Of a DNA stretch of 7,611 nt, positions 5,419 through 7,611 are shown one piece after another (positions within the stretch are counted from its first letter, which is position 1; each line of letters begins with the position of its first letter). The position numbers and the translations under genes are program-made. Origin of the DNA: Thermomicrobiales bacterium (GTDB lineage: Bacteria > Chloroflexota > Chloroflexia > Thermomicrobiales > UBA6265); NCBI GenBank assembly GCA_025937615.1, contig JAICRA010000063.1:1-7611 (forward strand). The letters are read 5' to 3'. The notes under the pieces are model-generated. The model worked only from the letters and a program-made list of their open reading frames with translations. It was not told the DNA's origin and ran no database searches.

Positions 5419-7611
5419 ATGGGCCGCGCCAGCGTGACCGCGGTCGGTTTCGCATTGGCCGAGGGATCGGCGGCAGACACCGCTGGGGTCGCCTTCGTCG
5501 CCCCAGTTCCGGATCGATTTGGCCGGGTCATGCTTGCCTGCGTCGAGCCGAGCGAGTTGTCACCGCGTGGAATGGAGCTCGCCGCGGTTGCCCTGCGTAC
5601 GATTCGCGAGACCTTTGCCGCGACAGCGGGGACATCTGCCGAGGCGCTCGCCACTGCCTTCGCCGCGGCCAACGCGGCGGTGCTGGTCCAGAACCGCCCT
5701 CTCGCAACCGGGCGCTGGACGCGTCGTACCTGCGTTGGCGCAACCGCGGTTGCCCTGGCTGGCCGGGAGATCGTCGTTGCTCAAGCGTCGCCCTCGCAGG
5801 CGATCCTCGTCCAGGACGGCCAGGTGTATGCCTTTCCAGATATCGCGTCGTGGCGAGGCGACTACGCGCCCGATGCAACGGTCGTCGAATCACATCCGCT
5901 AGGGTTCAGCGATAAGCAAACGCCGCGGCTCTACTATTCCGAGGCGGCGCCCGGCGACCTCATTGCGCTCTGCACGACGAGTCTGGGGCGAGTGTTAGCC
6001 CGTGACGAGCAGGCTATTGTCGACCTGTTTGGTGGAGCGCTGCTGACTCGAGACCTCGAAGGGTCGCTCGACCGCCTGCAACGCCTCCTGGCACAGCATG
6101 GTGTCGCCGACGCATTTGCGGTCGTGGCCTCGATCTCCCGGCTGCCACGCCGCTCTCGCTTGCGCTCGCGCTTGCAGCCGGCACTTCCACCGCGCCTGGA
6201 GAGTGTGGCTTCACCGGCGGCGTCAGGGAGCGGTGCACGACTGTCTGAGCTGACCCGCCCAGACACCGTTGTCGCCGTGCCCGCAAGCGCAGAGAGACCG
6301 TCGCCGATACTGCCAGCTTTCCACGAGCGGCCTCCGATGTTCGAAGGTCTGCGTGACTGGGTCATCGACCTCGCTGAGCTGTTCTCAGGAAGCCGGCAGC
6401 AGCGAACAACCGCCTCTGACGCACGCCGAACGGCACTGGCCGCGCCCGGAGCGCTGAGTGTCCGCCGGTATCGTGAATCGTCCGGGTTGCCGGCCGAGTG
6501 GCGAGCGAATCTGCCTCGGGGTCCCGGCATTCACGTCCCAGTGCGGCTCCTCGCTGTCTCGTTGTTTCTGTTCATCGCCATTGGCGGCACGGGCTTCGCT
6601 CTCGACCAACAGCGGGAGCGAGAGGCACGCGCTGAGGCTGCTCTCGTCGCGGCCGACACGGCTTTGATGCGGGCGCTGGATAACCCCGGTACGGCAATGG
6701 CATCGATTGCCGAGGCCGAAGTCGCCGTTCGTGCAGCACGCGACGCAGGTGCGACTGGTGATGCTCTGGTGCGCCGGGAGCAGGAACTGTCACGCATGCG
6801 TGACGACGTGTGGCGCATCCTGCGGCTTGATGATGTCGTGCGGATGGGCGCGTTACCAGCCGAGGCCCGCGAAGGGTCGGTGCGCCTGGCTCTCGCGGGC
6901 GACACGCTTTACGTCGCGGCAGGGAGCCTCTACGAGTTCGATGCTGAACAGGGACGGCTCGTTACCCTGTTGGCGCATGGTGATGCCGTCAATGGTGGAT
7001 CCGCCGGCGATATGCGCCATGTCTCCATCGACGGCGGCCACATCGTCACCTCCGACGGCGCCGCGACCTATGCGCGCGACGAATCGGGCAGCTGGCAGCG
7101 CCGGCCGCTCGCGGTTGCCGAGGTCGAAGGATTGCGGCCCGATGCCCCGGTCATCATCTGGGGCGACGCGGCGTATGGTCTTTCCCGGGACGGAGACCTG
7201 GTCCGTTTCGATCAAGCGTCCAGTAACTCACCCGCGCAGGTCTGGGCAGCCGTCGAAGACTTCCCCGATCTGGTGAATGCCCGCGACTTTGCCATCGACG
7301 GCCGGATTCATGTCCTTATCGAGGATGGCCGGACGCTGACCTTCTCGCGAGGAGCGCTCAGCGGCACGGTCTCTCCCTTTGTCGTGCCTTCACTTGCCGA
7401 TGGGGCATTCCTGGCGCAGGCTCCGTTTGCCAATGACTTCTATATTGTCGATCGTAGCGGAACAATTGGCGAGAACACGGGTCGTATCGTCCGGGTAGAT
7501 GCCTCAGGTGAAGCCCGGCAATATCTCACTCCGGCGCCGCTGTCGGGCGATCTCCTGGGCCATGCCGCCGCGGTGACGCTCGCCAGCGCCGAAGACCTGG
7601 CGATCGACGAG
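5419..7611 (+). CDS. Membrane-anchored PPM-like pseudophosphatase with propeller-like C-terminus (partial, runs off window)
   Basis: Open for 731 codons from ATG 5419 to the window edge with no stop. Residues about 1-235 resemble a PPM/PP2C (SpoIIE-like) phosphatase fold: GATAVALAGREIVVAQASPSQAIL (split here as TAVALAG, 109-115, and VVAQASPSQA, 119-128) matches the TAvxxl...vAnvGDSRA strand pair, and PGDLIALCTTSLGRVL (178-193) matches GDxlLLcSDGL. The metal-binding aspartates are replaced: Pro125 for GDS, Thr187 for SDG, and Glu43-Pro44 where DGMGG is expected. It is therefore probably catalytically inactive. A basic, proline-containing linker (about 236-370) precedes one hydrophobic helix (about 374-395, VRLLAVSLFLFIAIGG), with Arg on its N-terminal side, suggesting N-terminus in the cytoplasm. 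A charged helical stretch (396-475) leads to repeated beta-rich segments (about 490-731: LYVAAGSLYEFD, AAYGLSRDGDLVRFD, IHVLIEDGRTLTFS, FYIVDRSG) like propeller blades, presumably outside the membrane. The call rests on motif reading; a remote or unrelated fold is possible. Confidence 0.72.
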   Translation, partial: MGRASVTAVGFALAEGSAADTAGVAFVAPVPDRFGRVMLACVEPSELSPRGMELAAVALRTIRETFAATAGTSAEALATAFAAANAAVLVQNRPLATGRWTRRTCVGATAVALAGREIVVAQASPSQAILVQDGQVYAFPDIASWRGDYAPDATVVESHPLGFSDKQTPRLYYSEAAPGDLIALCTTSLGRVLARDEQAIVDLFGGALLTRDLEGSLDRLQRLLAQHGVADAFAVVASISRLPRRSRLRSRLQPALPPRLESVASPAASGSGARLSELTRPDTVVAVPASAERPSPILPAFHERPPMFEGLRDWVIDLAELFSGSRQQRTTASDARRTALAAPGALSVRRYRESSGLPAEWRANLPRGPGIHVPVRLLAVSLFLFIAIGGTGFALDQQREREARAEAALVAADTALMRALDNPGTAMASIAEAEVAVRAARDAGATGDALVRREQELSRMRDDVWRILRLDDVVRMGALPAEAREGSVRLALAGDTLYVAAGSLYEFDAEQGRLVTLLAHGDAVNGGSAGDMRHVSIDGGHIVTSDGAATYARDESGSWQRRPLAVAEVEGLRPDAPVIIWGDAAYGLSRDGDLVRFDQASSNSPAQVWAAVEDFPDLVNARDFAIDGRIHVLIEDGRTLTFSRGALSGTVSPFVVPSLADGAFLAQAPFANDFYIVDRSGTIGENTGRIVRVDASGEARQYLTPAPLSGDLLGHAAAVTLASAEDLAIDE

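Noticed and set aside
5934..6530. 198-codon open frame on the minus strand
   Set aside because: Antisense to the linker of the pseudophosphatase protein; low-complexity Ser/Arg/Ala composition and no recognisable motif.
6707..7276. 189-codon open frame on the plus strand in another frame
   Set aside because: Lies fully inside the 731-codon frame; composition (Arg, Ser, Pro, Cys) looks like a shifted reading of the true gene.
1..7611. CRISPR array, tRNA, rRNA, insertion sequence or phage attachment site
   Set aside because: No direct-repeat array, no cloverleaf-like sequence, no transposase motif and no terminal inverted repeats were seen on either strand.

Overview
The window is GC-rich DNA with dense coding, GTG starts and short gene overlaps. 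The gene set is a RecQ-like helicase carrying a C-terminal SH3/Tudor-like tail, a subfamily-2 (mycobacterial-type) PyrF, a threonine-dehydratase-like enzyme, a long TPR protein, and a phosphatase-fold protein joined to a membrane anchor and propeller. This suggests a high-GC bacterium, perhaps Chloroflexota (Thermomicrobia-like). That assignment is an inference from protein style only; no rRNA or other marker is present.

Layout from left to right. Positions 1-1024 (+) hold the 3' part of a decayed recQ-type helicase gene, with three single-base frame changes, an internal TAG and damaged motifs. Positions 914-1789 (-) hold an intact pyrF (orotidine 5'-phosphate decarboxylase), convergent with the recQ remnant and overlapping its run-on tail. 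About 200 bp follow (1790-1989) with divergent signals. Positions 1990-3042 (+) encode a PLP-dependent threonine/serine dehydratase, coupled through a 4-base stop/start overlap to 3039-5213 (+), a 724-residue protein with about 13 TPR units. A 205-bp intergenic region (5214-5418) holds a good promoter candidate, a palindromic element that also occurs upstream of pyrF, and a hairpin that covers part of the ribosome binding site. From 5419 to the window edge (+) runs one uninterrupted frame of 731 codons, truncated by the edge. It encodes a protein whose N-terminus looks like a PPM/PP2C phosphatase without its catalytic aspartates, followed by one membrane helix, a helical linker and a propeller-like C-terminal region.

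Functionally, pyrF (pyrimidine synthesis) and the dehydratase (amino-acid metabolism) are housekeeping enzymes. The accessory part is the TPR protein followed by the membrane-anchored putative pseudophosphatase. The two could form a scaffold-plus-sensor pair, but only adjacency and domain content support that. The similar element upstream of both pyrF and the pseudophosphatase gene suggests the two promoters may share a regulator.
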